In this document: piece after piece, positions 26,811 to 36,600 of the stretch
Layout: the number at the start of each line of letters is the position of its first letter
Position numbering within the stretch: position 1 is the first letter of the stretch
Source of the DNA: Deltaproteobacteria bacterium
Lineage (GTDB): Bacteria; Myxococcota_C; UBA6777
NCBI GenBank assembly: GCA_002731275.1
Contig: PCBK01000165.1
Location: 1 to 64,000 of the forward strand
DNA: 64,000 bases
Direction of reading: 5' to 3'
Translations under genes and position numbers: made by a program
Notes under the pieces: generated by a model
The model's input: only the letters and a program-made list of their open reading frames with translations
The model's database searches: none
Told to the model about the DNA's origin: nothing

Positions 26811-27794
26811 ATGTCCAAAAAGAAGAAGAACAAACGCAATAAGGGCAAGCAAAAGCAAGCCCCAATCAAAAAGCAGGATGAGGTCGCAAAGGCCGATGTC
26901 GATGCGTCTGTGTCCGAAGAGACAAAAGCCTCCTCACAAGAGAGTGAGGCCAAATCTGACGACGAGGCGGCGTCCCAAGAGGACGATGATGTGAGTGAAA
27001 AAACTTCACTCACAGAGGATGAAGAAGAGGCTTCATCGGATGAAGCCTCTGTCGAGGTCCATACGACAGAGACGGCGGAAGAGGCAGAGCAGACATCAGC
27101 GGCAAAGGATGTGTTGATCTCGTTGAAGGGGGTGTCTCGTTCCTTTCGCGATGGTGAGGGAGAACTTCACGTTTTGCGAGAGGTGGATTGGGACATTGAA
27201 GCCGGAACATCCGTTGCGATCATGGGTCGCTCTGGAAGCGGCAAGTCGACACTCTTGAATTTGATCGGTGGCCTGGATCGTGGATATGCCGGCGAGATTG
27301 TGGTCGATGGGTTGAAGCTGGAGTCTCTCAATGATGCGAAACTCGCGGCGTTTCGTAATGAGAAGATCGGTTTTATCTTCCAGAGTTTTCACTTGATGAG
27401 AGAGTTAACCTGTGAAGAGAATGTCTTGATGCCTGCGTGGTTCTCGGATCAAAAGCTCGTTGGGATAGATCGAGCGAAAGAGCTCCTTGAGCGAGTTGGG
27501 TTAGGGGCGAAGATTGGTCAGCGTCCAGGTCCATTTTCAGGTGGTGAGAAGCAGCGTATCGCGATCGCGCGGGCGTTGTTGATGCAGCCCAAGATCTTGT
27601 TGTGTGATGAACCGACAGGAAACCTCGACGAAGAGACGAGTGAGGAGATCTTGACGTTGTTCCAAACGCTCCAGCGGGAGGAGGGGTTGACCTTTTTGAT
27701 GGTGACCCATGAGCTTCAGGCGGCGCAAATCGCCGATCAGATCTTCGTATTGCAGCAAGGTCAGCTGGCGCTGCGACAACCTGAACAAGAATAG
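26811..27794 (+). CDS. ABC transporter ATPase (LolD/MacB type) with long acidic N-terminal extension
   Basis: This 327-residue ATPase has a canonical domain from about residue 103: Walker A GRSGSGKST, Q-loop FIFQSFHLM, signature FSGGEKQR (Gln-to-Glu variant of SGGQ), Walker B ILLCDEPTGNLDEET and switch THELQ. This matches the LolD/MacB group that powers FtsX-type permeases. The first 100 residues are unusual: a poly-Lys start, then a low-complexity stretch of Glu, Asp, Ser and Ala without predicted fold. GAGGA lies 6 bases before ATG 26811, so the extension appears translated. The permease gene follows after 38 bases. Confidence 0.92.
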   Translation: MSKKKKNKRNKGKQKQAPIKKQDEVAKADVDASVSEETKASSQESEAKSDDEAASQEDDDVSEKTSLTEDEEEASSDEASVEVHTTETAEEAEQTSAAKDVLISLKGVSRSFRDGEGELHVLREVDWDIEAGTSVAIMGRSGSGKSTLLNLIGGLDRGYAGEIVVDGLKLESLNDAKLAAFRNEKIGFIFQSFHLMRELTCEENVLMPAWFSDQKLVGIDRAKELLERVGLGAKIGQRPGPFSGGEKQRIAIARALLMQPKILLCDEPTGNLDEETSEEILTLFQTLQREEGLTFLMVTHELQAAQIADQIFVLQQGQLALRQPEQE

Positions 27795-27832
27795 AAATCA
27801 ACCTCTTTCCGTCAGGAAGGAGAGGAGGAAAG

Positions 27833-29152
27833 ATGCGGACCCCAGCTTTTTGGCGCTTGCTGTTTTTATATATCCGTCGCAACACCACAAGTTTGCTCCT
27901 GAGCAGCCTCGGGATTGTCGTGGGGACGGGCTCATTTGTCTTCTTTGTTTCACTTGGATACGGCGTTCGTCAGATCGTCACCCAAGATCTGCTCGGTGTG
28001 TTGCCTGTCAACCAGATCGAGATCATTCCCAAGACGTATTCTCTGGGGATGTTTCGAGTCGGTGGTTTGCTCGGAGGCGCAAAACTCAACGACGCGACGC
28101 TCGAACGGATTCGTTCACTCAAGGGGGTCAAACACGTCTTTGGGAAGATGAACGTGCGTGTGCCTTCGTATGCGATGATCCCCATCCCAAAAGAATTTCA
28201 GAAGAGGGGGATCGCGCGAGCCTTTTATACGGAGATGATCGCCCAAGGGATTGATCCCAAAGCCATCCCCAAGAAGGATCTGCAAGGGAACACATTTGAA
28301 TACAAAGAGGGCAAACCTGTCCCGATCTTGATCAGCAAGCGACTGTTGAATGTGTACAATACGACACTTGCGGACTTGCGTGGATTTCCAAAGTTAACTG
28401 CGCAGGCTGTGCAGGCCGTGAGGTTTAAGATGATCGCCGGTCGCTCGGCCTTCCGTCGAAGGGACCACAAGAAGGGGGCGCGCAAATATCCCTGTCATGT
28501 GATCGGTGTCTCCAGGAGGGCTATCCTGATTGGTGTGACTGTCCCGTTGGCTTTTGCGAGGAAGCTCAATCGTATTTACAACGGAAAGGACGACCCGAAC
28601 GTTTTCCAGAGCGCGATCATCGTGGCGAAGGACGCAACGGATATGCCTCGCTTGCTCAAAAAGATCGAGAAGATGGGCTTTACGATGGAGACCTCTCAGA
28701 TCTTTGCGCGCAAGGTGGGGGAGAGTATTCTGTTTATCACGTTGTTGTTGACGTTGATCAGTGCGGTTATTCTCGTGATCTCAGCCATTTCGATTAGTCA
28801 CGCGTTCTTCATGTTCGTGTACGAACATCGCTATCAGATCGGCTTGATGCGTGCGATTGGTGCCACGAGATCGAATATCCGTAATCTTTTGGTGATGATG
28901 GGGCTGCTCGTGGGAATGTTATGTGGTCTGTCTGGGTTTGGTATCACGTATGGTTTGATTGTGTTTTTGCGTTGGGCGCTACCTCAATGGGTGAGCCTAC
29001 CATTTGCGGCACACAAACTGTTCTTTTTCCCGATGTGGCTGCCCTTTTTGGCCCTCTCTTTTGCGCCATTGTTCTGTCTGCTAGGCTCCTTTGTCCCTGC
29101 GCAACGTGCGGCGGCATTGGACCCTGCGCAAGTCTTACATGAGGCGCGGTAG
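27833..29152 (+). CDS. FtsX/MacB-family ABC transporter permease
   Basis: This 439-residue permease has the family layout: a first membrane helix at about 20-45, a large periplasmic domain (about 50-290), and three C-terminal helices (about 300-335, 345-370 and 395-425). Motifs RYQIGLMRAIGATRSNIR and PAQRAAALDPAQVLHEA are typical of MacB/LolC-type permeases. Such complexes move lipoproteins, toxins or peptides, or transmit signals across the inner membrane. GGAGG precedes ATG 27833. With the preceding ATPase and lipoprotein it forms a plausible envelope-export operon. Confidence 0.92.
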   Translation: MRTPAFWRLLFLYIRRNTTSLLLSSLGIVVGTGSFVFFVSLGYGVRQIVTQDLLGVLPVNQIEIIPKTYSLGMFRVGGLLGGAKLNDATLERIRSLKGVKHVFGKMNVRVPSYAMIPIPKEFQKRGIARAFYTEMIAQGIDPKAIPKKDLQGNTFEYKEGKPVPILISKRLLNVYNTTLADLRGFPKLTAQAVQAVRFKMIAGRSAFRRRDHKKGARKYPCHVIGVSRRAILIGVTVPLAFARKLNRIYNGKDDPNVFQSAIIVAKDATDMPRLLKKIEKMGFTMETSQIFARKVGESILFITLLLTLISAVILVISAISISHAFFMFVYEHRYQIGLMRAIGATRSNIRNLLVMMGLLVGMLCGLSGFGITYGLIVFLRWALPQWVSLPFAAHKLFFFPMWLPFLALSFAPLFCLLGSFVPAQRAAALDPAQVLHEAR

Positions 29153-29202
29153 GGGCTGGTTGCGGGTATGTCCTTGCACACACTGACCCAAGGAGACCAG
29201 CA

Positions 29203-29433
29203 ATGAAGATCAAAGAACGCAAGCCGGACAGATTGGAGAAGGGGATTCGTTTTGGTTGTGGGGCGATGTTTGGTGTGTTGATAGGGTTTTACTTGCTCTT
29301 GGAGTTCTTTGATTTTGAATCCCCCGGTTTGATCCTTGGTTCATCTTTCTTTGGGTGTGGTTTTCTCGCGATGGTGTTGGGTGATCGGTTTTGGTATGGT
29401 CTGGGTGGGGGAGGCCGCTTTTTTGGACCGTAG
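29203..29433 (+). CDS. Small membrane protein
   Basis: This 76-residue protein has a basic N-terminus (KIKERKPDRLEKG) and two hydrophobic helices (about 17-37 and 42-62), ending in a Gly-rich tail. CAAGGAG lies shortly before ATG 29203. It follows the permease by 50 bases and may belong to the same transcript. The 178 bases after it (29434-29611) show no further gene. Confidence 0.6.
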   Translation: MKIKERKPDRLEKGIRFGCGAMFGVLIGFYLLLEFFDFESPGLILGSSFFGCGFLAMVLGDRFWYGLGGGGRFFGP

Positions 29434-29611
29434 AAGAGAGCTGTTTGGGGGACAACACCACAACATCTTTGGGGGTGTGTGTTTGTCATCCGCATGATGT
29501 TGTTTTTTGCTTTATTTTTCTACACTTCCTCTTGACTTCTGCCAAAATCACTCTACGATATCTTCTACTCTCAGTCATTTCATTTTCCGTGCAAACGTCA
29601 TAGGAGGAATC

Positions 29612-30013
29612 GTGTCTGAATTTCACATAAAGATGACACCTCAGCTCGAACACATGCTCGAATATATCTCCGAGCGGCTGGGGATCGCGTCACACAATCA
29701 GGCCGAATTATTACGTGAGTTGGCGACCCTGGGATATTGGGTTGTGTTTCAGTCCGAGAATGGTTTTACCATTCAGGCGCAAAAGGGGGACGAGGTCCAA
29801 CGTCTCGAACATCATCTGCTCCATCAATTGCTACAGCAGGCGGAGGAGCGGGAAGAGCACGTCAGGATCACGTTGCTCAGTGATGAGGTCGAGCGGCTTG
29901 AGAAGATGATGCATGAGCCCATCGCGCTTGCTCCCGCCTTAGATGGTGTTCTTCGTCGGATTTCACGGCGAGAGAGAACACTTCCTACGTTACAATGGAT
30001 CGAACCACAGTGA
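29612..30013 (+). CDS. Small helical protein, possible partner of the adjacent GNAT
   Basis: This 133-residue protein has no signal or membrane segment. The first 40 residues (EFHIKMTPQLEHMLEYISER and then AELLRELATLGYW) read as a strand followed by two helices, which could be a ribbon-helix-helix-like DNA-binding start. The rest is charged and helical (EEREEHVRITLLSDEVERLE). It starts at GTG 29612 behind AGGAGG. The acetyltransferase gene begins 10 bases after its stop, which suggests an operon. It is not a recognisable DUF1778 antitoxin. Confidence 0.65.
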   Translation: MSEFHIKMTPQLEHMLEYISERLGIASHNQAELLRELATLGYWVVFQSENGFTIQAQKGDEVQRLEHHLLHQLLQQAEEREEHVRITLLSDEVERLEKMMHEPIALAPALDGVLRRISRRERTLPTLQWIEPQ

Positions 30014-30022
30014 GTTGCCAAC

Positions 30023-30565
30023 ATGTCTAGTCATTCTCTTCGTGTCGAGCCTATCGGCAAACACCACAGACCCATTCTTGTAGACTTCAAGAACCAACAT
30101 GAAGCGCTCGCGAACTATCCAAGGCGGATCGCCAAACGCCACTTGCGTCATGATCTCGTCGGTGGGACTTTTTTGGCGATCTTAACGGATGAGCAAAAAC
30201 ACGAGCGTGTCGCGGGTTACTTTAGTATGACCACGGCTTCACTTGAGCGAGAGTGGAGTGATGGATCAGGTGAGTTTGAATCGTTCTCTACGCAGCCTCG
30301 TTTTCCCATCCCTTGTGTGCTTTTGACGCGTTTTGCGGTCGATGTGCGCCTGCAAGGGCAAGGCTTTGGGACCTACTTGATGGAGGAGGTCTTTGAGCAC
30401 TTGATCGGGGCGTTAGAGTCGAACTGGTTGACCTCTCGTGTCTTGCTCGCCGATGCTCATGATGAGTCAGCTGCAGCCTTCTTTGAGCATTTTGGATTTT
30501 CCCGCCTTACCAATGAATATCCCGTTACGATGGGTCTTGATCTTCAGAGGGTCTTGTCCTTGTAA
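30023..30565 (+). CDS. GNAT acetyltransferase, TacT-like
   Basis: This 180-residue protein follows the plan of TacT-type GNAT proteins that acetylate aminoacyl-tRNA: VAGYFSM, then PIPCVLLTRFAVD, the acetyl-CoA loop QGQGFG (111-116), VLLADAHDESAAAFF and GFSRL. In TacT a Tyr just before the GF motif is needed for catalysis; here the aligned residue appears to be Phe (about F154, in AAFFEHFGF). So it may be an altered toxin, or an ordinary GNAT with another substrate. The preceding 133-residue protein is its likely operon partner. Classification as a toxin is inference. Confidence 0.75.
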   Translation: MSSHSLRVEPIGKHHRPILVDFKNQHEALANYPRRIAKRHLRHDLVGGTFLAILTDEQKHERVAGYFSMTTASLEREWSDGSGEFESFSTQPRFPIPCVLLTRFAVDVRLQGQGFGTYLMEEVFEHLIGALESNWLTSRVLLADAHDESAAAFFEHFGFSRLTNEYPVTMGLDLQRVLSL

Positions 30566-30604
30566 GCTTTTTTCTTGTCAGGGGAGAGGGGACAGATTTT
30601 TCGT

Positions 30605-30632
30605 TTGACGTTCCTGTAAAAGGGATTATGTT
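30605..30632 (+). promoter_or_regulatory. Candidate promoter for htpG
   Basis: TTGACG (30605-30610) and TATGTT (30627-30632) are separated by 16 bases. The leader to GTG 30732 would be about 95 bases. No CIRCE-type inverted repeat or clear heat-shock-sigma motif was seen. Confidence 0.45.
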
Positions 30633-30731
30633 GTCTTGCCGTAACGCTTCCAAAGCAACGAAGCACCTGATCACGCGGTGATGTGGTGTGGATTTTTATA
30701 TACAACAAGAAAACATAGATAGGAGGGCATC

Positions 30732-32681
30732 GTGTCCGAAGCAAAGGAACGTTTTGAGTTTCAGGCAGAGACTACACAACTGCTGCACCTGATGATCCAT
30801 TCCCTTTACACCAACAAAGAGATCTTCCTGCGCGAATTGATCTCCAACGCCTCCGATGCGCTCGATAAATTGCGCTTTGAAGCCTTGACTGACTCCAGCG
30901 TACTCGATGGTGGCAAAGAACTCGAAATCCGCCTCGATACGGACAAAGACAAGCGCACCATCACCATCTCCGATAACGGTATCGGGATGAGCCGCGAAGA
31001 GGTGATCAAGAACATCGGTACCATCGCACAGTCCGGTACAAAAGAGTTGATCAAGCAGCTCAAAGAGAGCGAGAAGAAGGAAGAATCTCTCGAACTCATC
31101 GGGCAATTTGGTGTTGGGTTTTACTCTTGTCTGATGGTCGCAGATCAAGTCACATTGATCACACGCCGCGTCGGCGAAGAGAACGCGACGAGATTCGATA
31201 CAGACGGTGAAGGCGCATACACCATCGAAGATGCCACACGAGATGGTCACGGCACGACGATCATCCTCCACCTCAAAGAAGTCGACGACGAGAACGGTAT
31301 TGAAGACTTCACCTCCGAATACGTCTTGCGCCGTATCGTCAAGCGTTACTCCGACTTCATCAACTACCCAATTATCCTCAAGGTCGAGAAGGTCGAGTAC
31401 GAACAAGACGAAGAGGGCAACTTCGTCGAAGATGGCGAGAAGACTGTCACCATCGAAGATGAGACCCTCAACTCGATGAAGCCCATCTGGACACGCGCCA
31501 AGTCCGACGTGACAGATGAGGAGTACAACGAGTTTTACAAGCACGTAGCGTCCGATTGGGAAGATCCCCTCGTCACACTCCCCCTCAAAGTTGAAGGTCG
31601 CCTTGAGTACCAATCCTTGCTCTTCATTCCTTCAAAAGCACCACACGATCTGTATCACCCTTCAGCACGCATGGGACTCCAACTGTACGTCCGTCGCGTC
31701 TTGATCATGGAGCGCTGTGAAGACCTCCTGCCTTCGTATCTGCGCTTTGTGAAGGGTGTGGTTGATTCTTCTGATCTGCCTTTGAACGTCTCTCGTGAGC
31801 TGCTTCAACAAGACCGCGTACTCGCGCAAATGAAGAAGTACTTGACCAAAAAAGTCCTCGATCATCTCAAGTATCTCTCCAACGAAGAGACCGAAACCTA
31901 CGACAAATTCTACAAGGCATTTGGTCGTGTGCTCAAAGAAGGTGCGGCTGAGGACTTCGGTAATCGTGAGAAGTTGCTCAACCTGTTGCGCTTCGAGTCC
32001 TCAAATGACGCTGAGGCGATGACCTCCCTCGCTGACTACATCGAGCGAATGAAGGAAGGCCAAGAGGAGATCTACTTCCTCACCGGCGAATCCCGCAAAG
32101 TGATCGAAAACTCACCTCACCTTGAGGCGTTCAAGAAGAAAGAGATTGAAGTCCTCTACCTCGTCGATCCTGTCGACGAAATCTTGATGGATTCCGTACA
32201 AGAGTTCGACGGCAAGAAGTTTAAATCGGTGGGCAAAGGTGTCGTCGATTTGGGCAGCGAAGAGGAGAAAGAGCAGGCTGAAAAAGAGCGCAAAGAGAAA
32301 GAAGCTGAGCTCTCCGGTCTGCTTGAGAAGATCCAGAAACATCTCGATGATCATGTCAAAGAAGTTCGACTCTCCAGCCGTTTGACGGACTCTCCTGTCT
32401 GTCTCGTTGGGAACGAGTTTGACTACAGTCCCCGCCTTGAGCGACTTCTCCGCAACTCTGGAGGCTCACAGCCTCGCCAGAAACGCATCCTTGAGATCAA
32501 CCCCGAGCACGAGATGCTTGGTAAGATGAAGGAGCGCTTTGAGAAGGATCAAGAGGACGGGATGATCGACACTTGGGCGGATGTGATGTTGGGCTATGCG
32601 TTGCTCGCAGAAGGTTCCACACTTCCAGATCCAGCACAGTTTAACCGTCAAGTCGCAGACATTATGTTGCAAGTCCTCTAG
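30732..32681 (+). CDS. htpG: Hsp90-family molecular chaperone HtpG
   Basis: This 649-residue protein is a full-length bacterial Hsp90. The ATPase domain shows ELISNASDALDKLRF, SDNGIGM and GQFGVGFYS. The middle domain has GVVDSSDLPLNVSRELLQ. The C-terminal dimerisation domain is complete, ending near MLQVL. It assists late folding and stress recovery in the cytoplasm. Translation starts at GTG 30732 behind AGGAGGG. Codon choice is strongly C-ending, unlike the flanking genes, which fits high expression. A patatin gene follows closely and may be co-transcribed. Confidence 0.97.
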   Translation: MSEAKERFEFQAETTQLLHLMIHSLYTNKEIFLRELISNASDALDKLRFEALTDSSVLDGGKELEIRLDTDKDKRTITISDNGIGMSREEVIKNIGTIAQSGTKELIKQLKESEKKEESLELIGQFGVGFYSCLMVADQVTLITRRVGEENATRFDTDGEGAYTIEDATRDGHGTTIILHLKEVDDENGIEDFTSEYVLRRIVKRYSDFINYPIILKVEKVEYEQDEEGNFVEDGEKTVTIEDETLNSMKPIWTRAKSDVTDEEYNEFYKHVASDWEDPLVTLPLKVEGRLEYQSLLFIPSKAPHDLYHPSARMGLQLYVRRVLIMERCEDLLPSYLRFVKGVVDSSDLPLNVSRELLQQDRVLAQMKKYLTKKVLDHLKYLSNEETETYDKFYKAFGRVLKEGAAEDFGNREKLLNLLRFESSNDAEAMTSLADYIERMKEGQEEIYFLTGESRKVIENSPHLEAFKKKEIEVLYLVDPVDEILMDSVQEFDGKKFKSVGKGVVDLGSEEEKEQAEKERKEKEAELSGLLEKIQKHLDDHVKEVRLSSRLTDSPVCLVGNEFDYSPRLERLLRNSGGSQPRQKRILEINPEHEMLGKMKERFEKDQEDGMIDTWADVMLGYALLAEGSTLPDPAQFNRQVADIMLQVL

Positions 32682-32702
32682 AGGACATTTGTGGAGGATG
32701 GA

Positions 32703-33554
32703 GTGAGCGAACATCGGTCTTTTTCGCATATCGTCTTTGCTGGTGGAGGCGGTCGCTGTATATGGCAGGTTGGCTTTTGGCAGGCGCTCTCGTCAGTCAT
32801 GGAGCTGCAGCCGAAGAGCATCGCGGCGGTCTCTGCAGGGGCGGCGATGGCGACCTTCTTGATCGGTGGTGCAGAAGATGCTGCGCTGGAGGCTTTCTCT
32901 TCGCGGATTGCCCGCAATGAGAAAAACGCCTATTGGGGACATCTCTTTCAACGTGGCAAGAAAGTCTTCCCACAGGCGAAGATCTACCGTGACGCGTTGC
33001 TTGAGGTGTATACCCCGGAAGTGTTCGAGCGGATCAAGAGTGGTCCAGAGATCCGGATGCTTTTGGCGCGTCCGCCACGTTGGATGGGGCCTTATCTGGG
33101 CGCGATGGTCGGTGTCTCCGCCTACAAACTTGAGAAGAAGCTGCACAAACCACTTCACCCTCTGTGGGGCACGCGCCTGGGGTTTTTGCCGTGGGTTGTC
33201 TCGACACATGACTGCGAGACCCCTGAAGCGCTCGCTGAGTTGGTGTTGCAATCCTCTTGTACACCTCCTTTTACGCCGCTGCTGAAACGAGAAGGTCAGA
33301 TCGTATTGGATGGTGGTCTGGTCGACAATGTGCCTGTGATCGCGTTGCCTGAGGAGGCGAAAGAGGAGGAGACGTTGGTGATGCTCAGTCGCCCTTATCC
33401 ACCGAGCAGTATGCTGGCAGCGCGAGGGCGTGTGTATGTTCAACCTTCTCGTGTGTTGCCGGTGTCCACTTGGGATTATACGTCCCCCGAAAAACTTGTG
33501 GTGACACATGAGTTGGGGTTACGAGACGGCGAGGCGTTTGCAGCGACGTTGTGA
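32703..33554 (+). CDS. Patatin-like phospholipase
   Basis: This 283-residue protein has the patatin oxyanion loop FAGGGGRCIWQVGF, the nucleophile Ser in AVSAGA (the first Gly of the usual GxSxG is Ala) and the dyad Asp in DGGLVDNVP. Patatins are lipid acyl hydrolases. No signal peptide is present, so it is probably cytoplasmic or injected. GTG 32703 has GGAGG 5 bases upstream; it begins 21 bases after the htpG stop, so the two are probably one transcript. The pairing of a chaperone and a lipase may be incidental. Confidence 0.85.
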   Translation: MSEHRSFSHIVFAGGGGRCIWQVGFWQALSSVMELQPKSIAAVSAGAAMATFLIGGAEDAALEAFSSRIARNEKNAYWGHLFQRGKKVFPQAKIYRDALLEVYTPEVFERIKSGPEIRMLLARPPRWMGPYLGAMVGVSAYKLEKKLHKPLHPLWGTRLGFLPWVVSTHDCETPEALAELVLQSSCTPPFTPLLKREGQIVLDGGLVDNVPVIALPEEAKEEETLVMLSRPYPPSSMLAARGRVYVQPSRVLPVSTWDYTSPEKLVVTHELGLRDGEAFAATL

Positions 33555-33600
33555 CATGAGAGGGGGTGTTGTTTTGGGGGGAGAGTTTCTCGCCTGTATC

Positions 33601-33672
33601 TTGTCTTTCCAACAGGTCTTTGGTATGCATATCTCATATGATTTGAAGTGATACGCGCGGGTCGCCGCGTGT
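33601..33672 (+). promoter_or_regulatory. Candidate promoter and GC-rich palindrome before the giant kinase gene
   Basis: TTGTCT (33601-33606) and TATGCA (33624-33629) are 17 bases apart. Downstream, ACGCGCGG (33653-33660) and CCGCGTGT (33665-33672) form a 7-of-8 inverted repeat around GTCG, flanked by GATAC on each side. It could be an operator or a leader hairpin. Confidence 0.35.
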
Positions 33673-33696
33673 AATGATACATATGGGAAGTGCTCA

Positions 33697-36600
33697 TTGA
33701 ATACGCAAAACAACTCCTTTGGGCCGTTTGTGCTTGAGGAGTGTATCGGTCGTGGTGGGATGTGTGGTGTCTGGCGGGGCAGGCACATCCACGATCAGCG
33801 TCCCGTCGCGATCAAGATAGGGGTTGGGAAAAAAGTCCAGCAAGAGAGCCATTTACAAGCATTTGAGTCCGAAGTCCGGGCGATGGCAGGTCTTCAACAT
33901 CCGGCTATTTTGCACGTCTTTGAATTTGGCTACGTGCAACAGACGCTCGAAGCGGAGGGTGTTGGGACACTTCATAAGGGCAATCCATATCTCGTGATGG
34001 AGCTTGCCGAGCGCTCACTACATCCTTACCGTGGAAAGTTGACCTGGAAGCAACTCAAGCGGGTACTTCTATCCGTTTTAAGTGCGCTCGCACATGTCCA
34101 CGCGAGGGGGCTTCTGCATCGTGATATCAAGCCTGGAAATATCCTCGTCTCCAAGAATCTCAAAGACGTCAAGTTGTCCGATTTTGGTCTTGTGTATCCC
34201 TTTGAGCAAGATCATCCACCGGAGTTTGCACGTCGCCTGATGGGGACCCCTGGTTACATGGCGCCGGAGCAATTTGAGGTTCGGTGGCGAGAATATGGTC
34301 CGTGGACGGATTTGTATTCATTTGGGTGTGCGGCGTACGCGCTCGCGACAGGTGATCTCCCCTTTGCACACGCGCAGTCTCTTGAGGAACTGAAGAGCGC
34401 GCACCTTCACGAACCTGTCCCTCGCATCACACAAGAACTTTCTGACGTACCCGCTGGCTTTGAAGCGTGGTTGTTGCGGCTACTTGAGAAGAAGCCACAA
34501 GACCGTTTTCGTCGGGCGGCTGACGCAGCCTGGGCATTGAAGCGTTTGAGCGAGGACGCGCTTGGTGATCCTTCTTTACTGGATCATTCTTTTGTGAGCG
34601 AGAGTAACTGGGCTGGTGAGGAGCCTCAGGTCGATGAATTACCTACCCTTGACGAAGTCTCTGGCGCACGGTCTCCCTACGCGTTTGTGGAACAAGTTCA
34701 GTACATGGAGCGCACCTCGGAGTCGACTTTGGACGAGTGGGAAGAGGATTATGTGTTCGATGACGTCGGGCGAGCTGTATACGGAAAACCTGAACACGAG
34801 TCGACCATTCGCCGGATCAATGCACCTCCTTTGCCTCTCGACTGGCGCTCACAAGAGCTGCTGCAACACAAAGGCTTTATCGATGTAGGGCTTGGGTTGT
34901 TCCCACACAGAACGTTTCCGCTGATCGATCGTGAACACGAGCGGGACGTGTTGTGGCGACTCCTTCGGGAAGTGGAAGACACAAACGAGATGAGGCTGTG
35001 TCTGGTCGAAGGAGCTACAGGTGTCGGAAAGAGTCATCTCGTTCGTTGGCTTTGTGAACGAGTGCATGAGATGGGAGCGGCCTCTATCTGTCGTGTCGAA
35101 CATCATTCCTCGACACGCGAGCATTTTGGTTTGGTTGGGATGGTGTCTCGTCGACTTCAACTCGATGGGTTGTCCGAAGGGGATGTGCAAGAACGTCTCT
35201 ACCATTACTTGCATCGTCGCGGTGCGTATCTCGAATATGAGGAGCTTGCTCCTCTTGCGCACACTGTCTCTACATCGATCTTTCCCTCAGAACCAGAGCT
35301 TCGTGATGCCGTGTTTGCGTTGTTGTTCAAGTTGTTGCACGCGATGTCTGTGGAGCGGGTCGTGATCCTGTGGCTGGAAGATGTGCAGTGGGGGGCGGAG
35401 AGTCTGGATTTTCTGCGTTACCTCCAGGTCCACACCCAAGAAGAACCGCTCCCGCTCTTTTGCGTGATGACTGCACGACGTGAAGCTCTTTCACATCGCA
35501 AACATGAACGACAGAGGATGCAGGAGATCTTGTACCACGGTGAGACGTGTTTGCAATTGTTGCCACTCGACCAAAAGCACGCCACGATGCTCCTGCATGA
35601 GTGGGGGGGCATCAATGAAGATCTTGCGACCGCAATACACCGTTGTGCTGGAGGTTCGCCTAGTTTAATGATCTCACTTGTTGGTGATTGGATCGAGGGT
35701 GGTTTGCTCTTTGCGAGTCGGGATGGGCTGTGGGTTGGAAGTGATACACATGAGCGGTATCTTTCGTCTCCAAATGCGATGTGGACGCATCGTATCCTTC
35801 GCTGGTTCCACCAATCAAGTGAAGAGGATATGTTGACACTTGAGTTGGCCGCGACGATGGGGGATGTTGTACAGCAAGAAGAGTGGGAAGCTGTGTGTGT
35901 AAAAGCCGGTCTTGAGCTTCCTATCAGGCTCTTTCAGATGATGAAGCAGAAGAAGTGGATACAGCCGAATGTTGGCGATGACTGGGAGCTTTGGTCATTT
36001 TCCGACGAACGTTTGCGTACTGCCTTGCTGTCACTCGCGGAGGAGTGGGCGCGAAGTGCTGATCACCATCGTATCTGTGCGGAGACGCTCGAAGGATTTC
36101 AGGATCATCGATACGCAAAACGTATCGGACGACACCTTCTACAAGCTGGCGAGCACCTTATCGCGTTGTCACCTCTGCTCGCTGCGATATGGCAAACTTT
36201 TCGTCAAGGTCCACTCTCTCAGGCGCAAGAGTTGTACAAAGATTGGACCTTTGCGTTGGAGGCGTTGCAATTTCCCGAGGACAATCGTTATTGGGGAGAA
36301 CATTGGTTGGTGCGATGCTCGATGGCTCGTTATGAAGGGAATATCGAGACTCTTGGTGAGGTGGCTCTCAGGACAAAATCTCTCGCGAGGCGCTATGGGT
36401 GGCCTGTCGTGCGTGTTGGAGGGCTTCTGGAGCTTGCGATCTGGGGAGGTTTGAGTGGCAAGCCTGTGCGGCAGGTTTTAAAGTGGTTTCGTGATGCTGA
36501 ACACCACGCTCATCAGGAAGGTTATCACGAGTTACTCGCTGAAAGTCATCGGCAAATGGGGCGTTATCTTTGTCGAGTTGGCCAACTCGACTCTTCGAAG

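Noticed and set aside
30566-30731. CIRCE-type heat-shock operator before htpG
   Set aside because: No TTAGCACTC/GAGTGCTAA inverted repeat is present.
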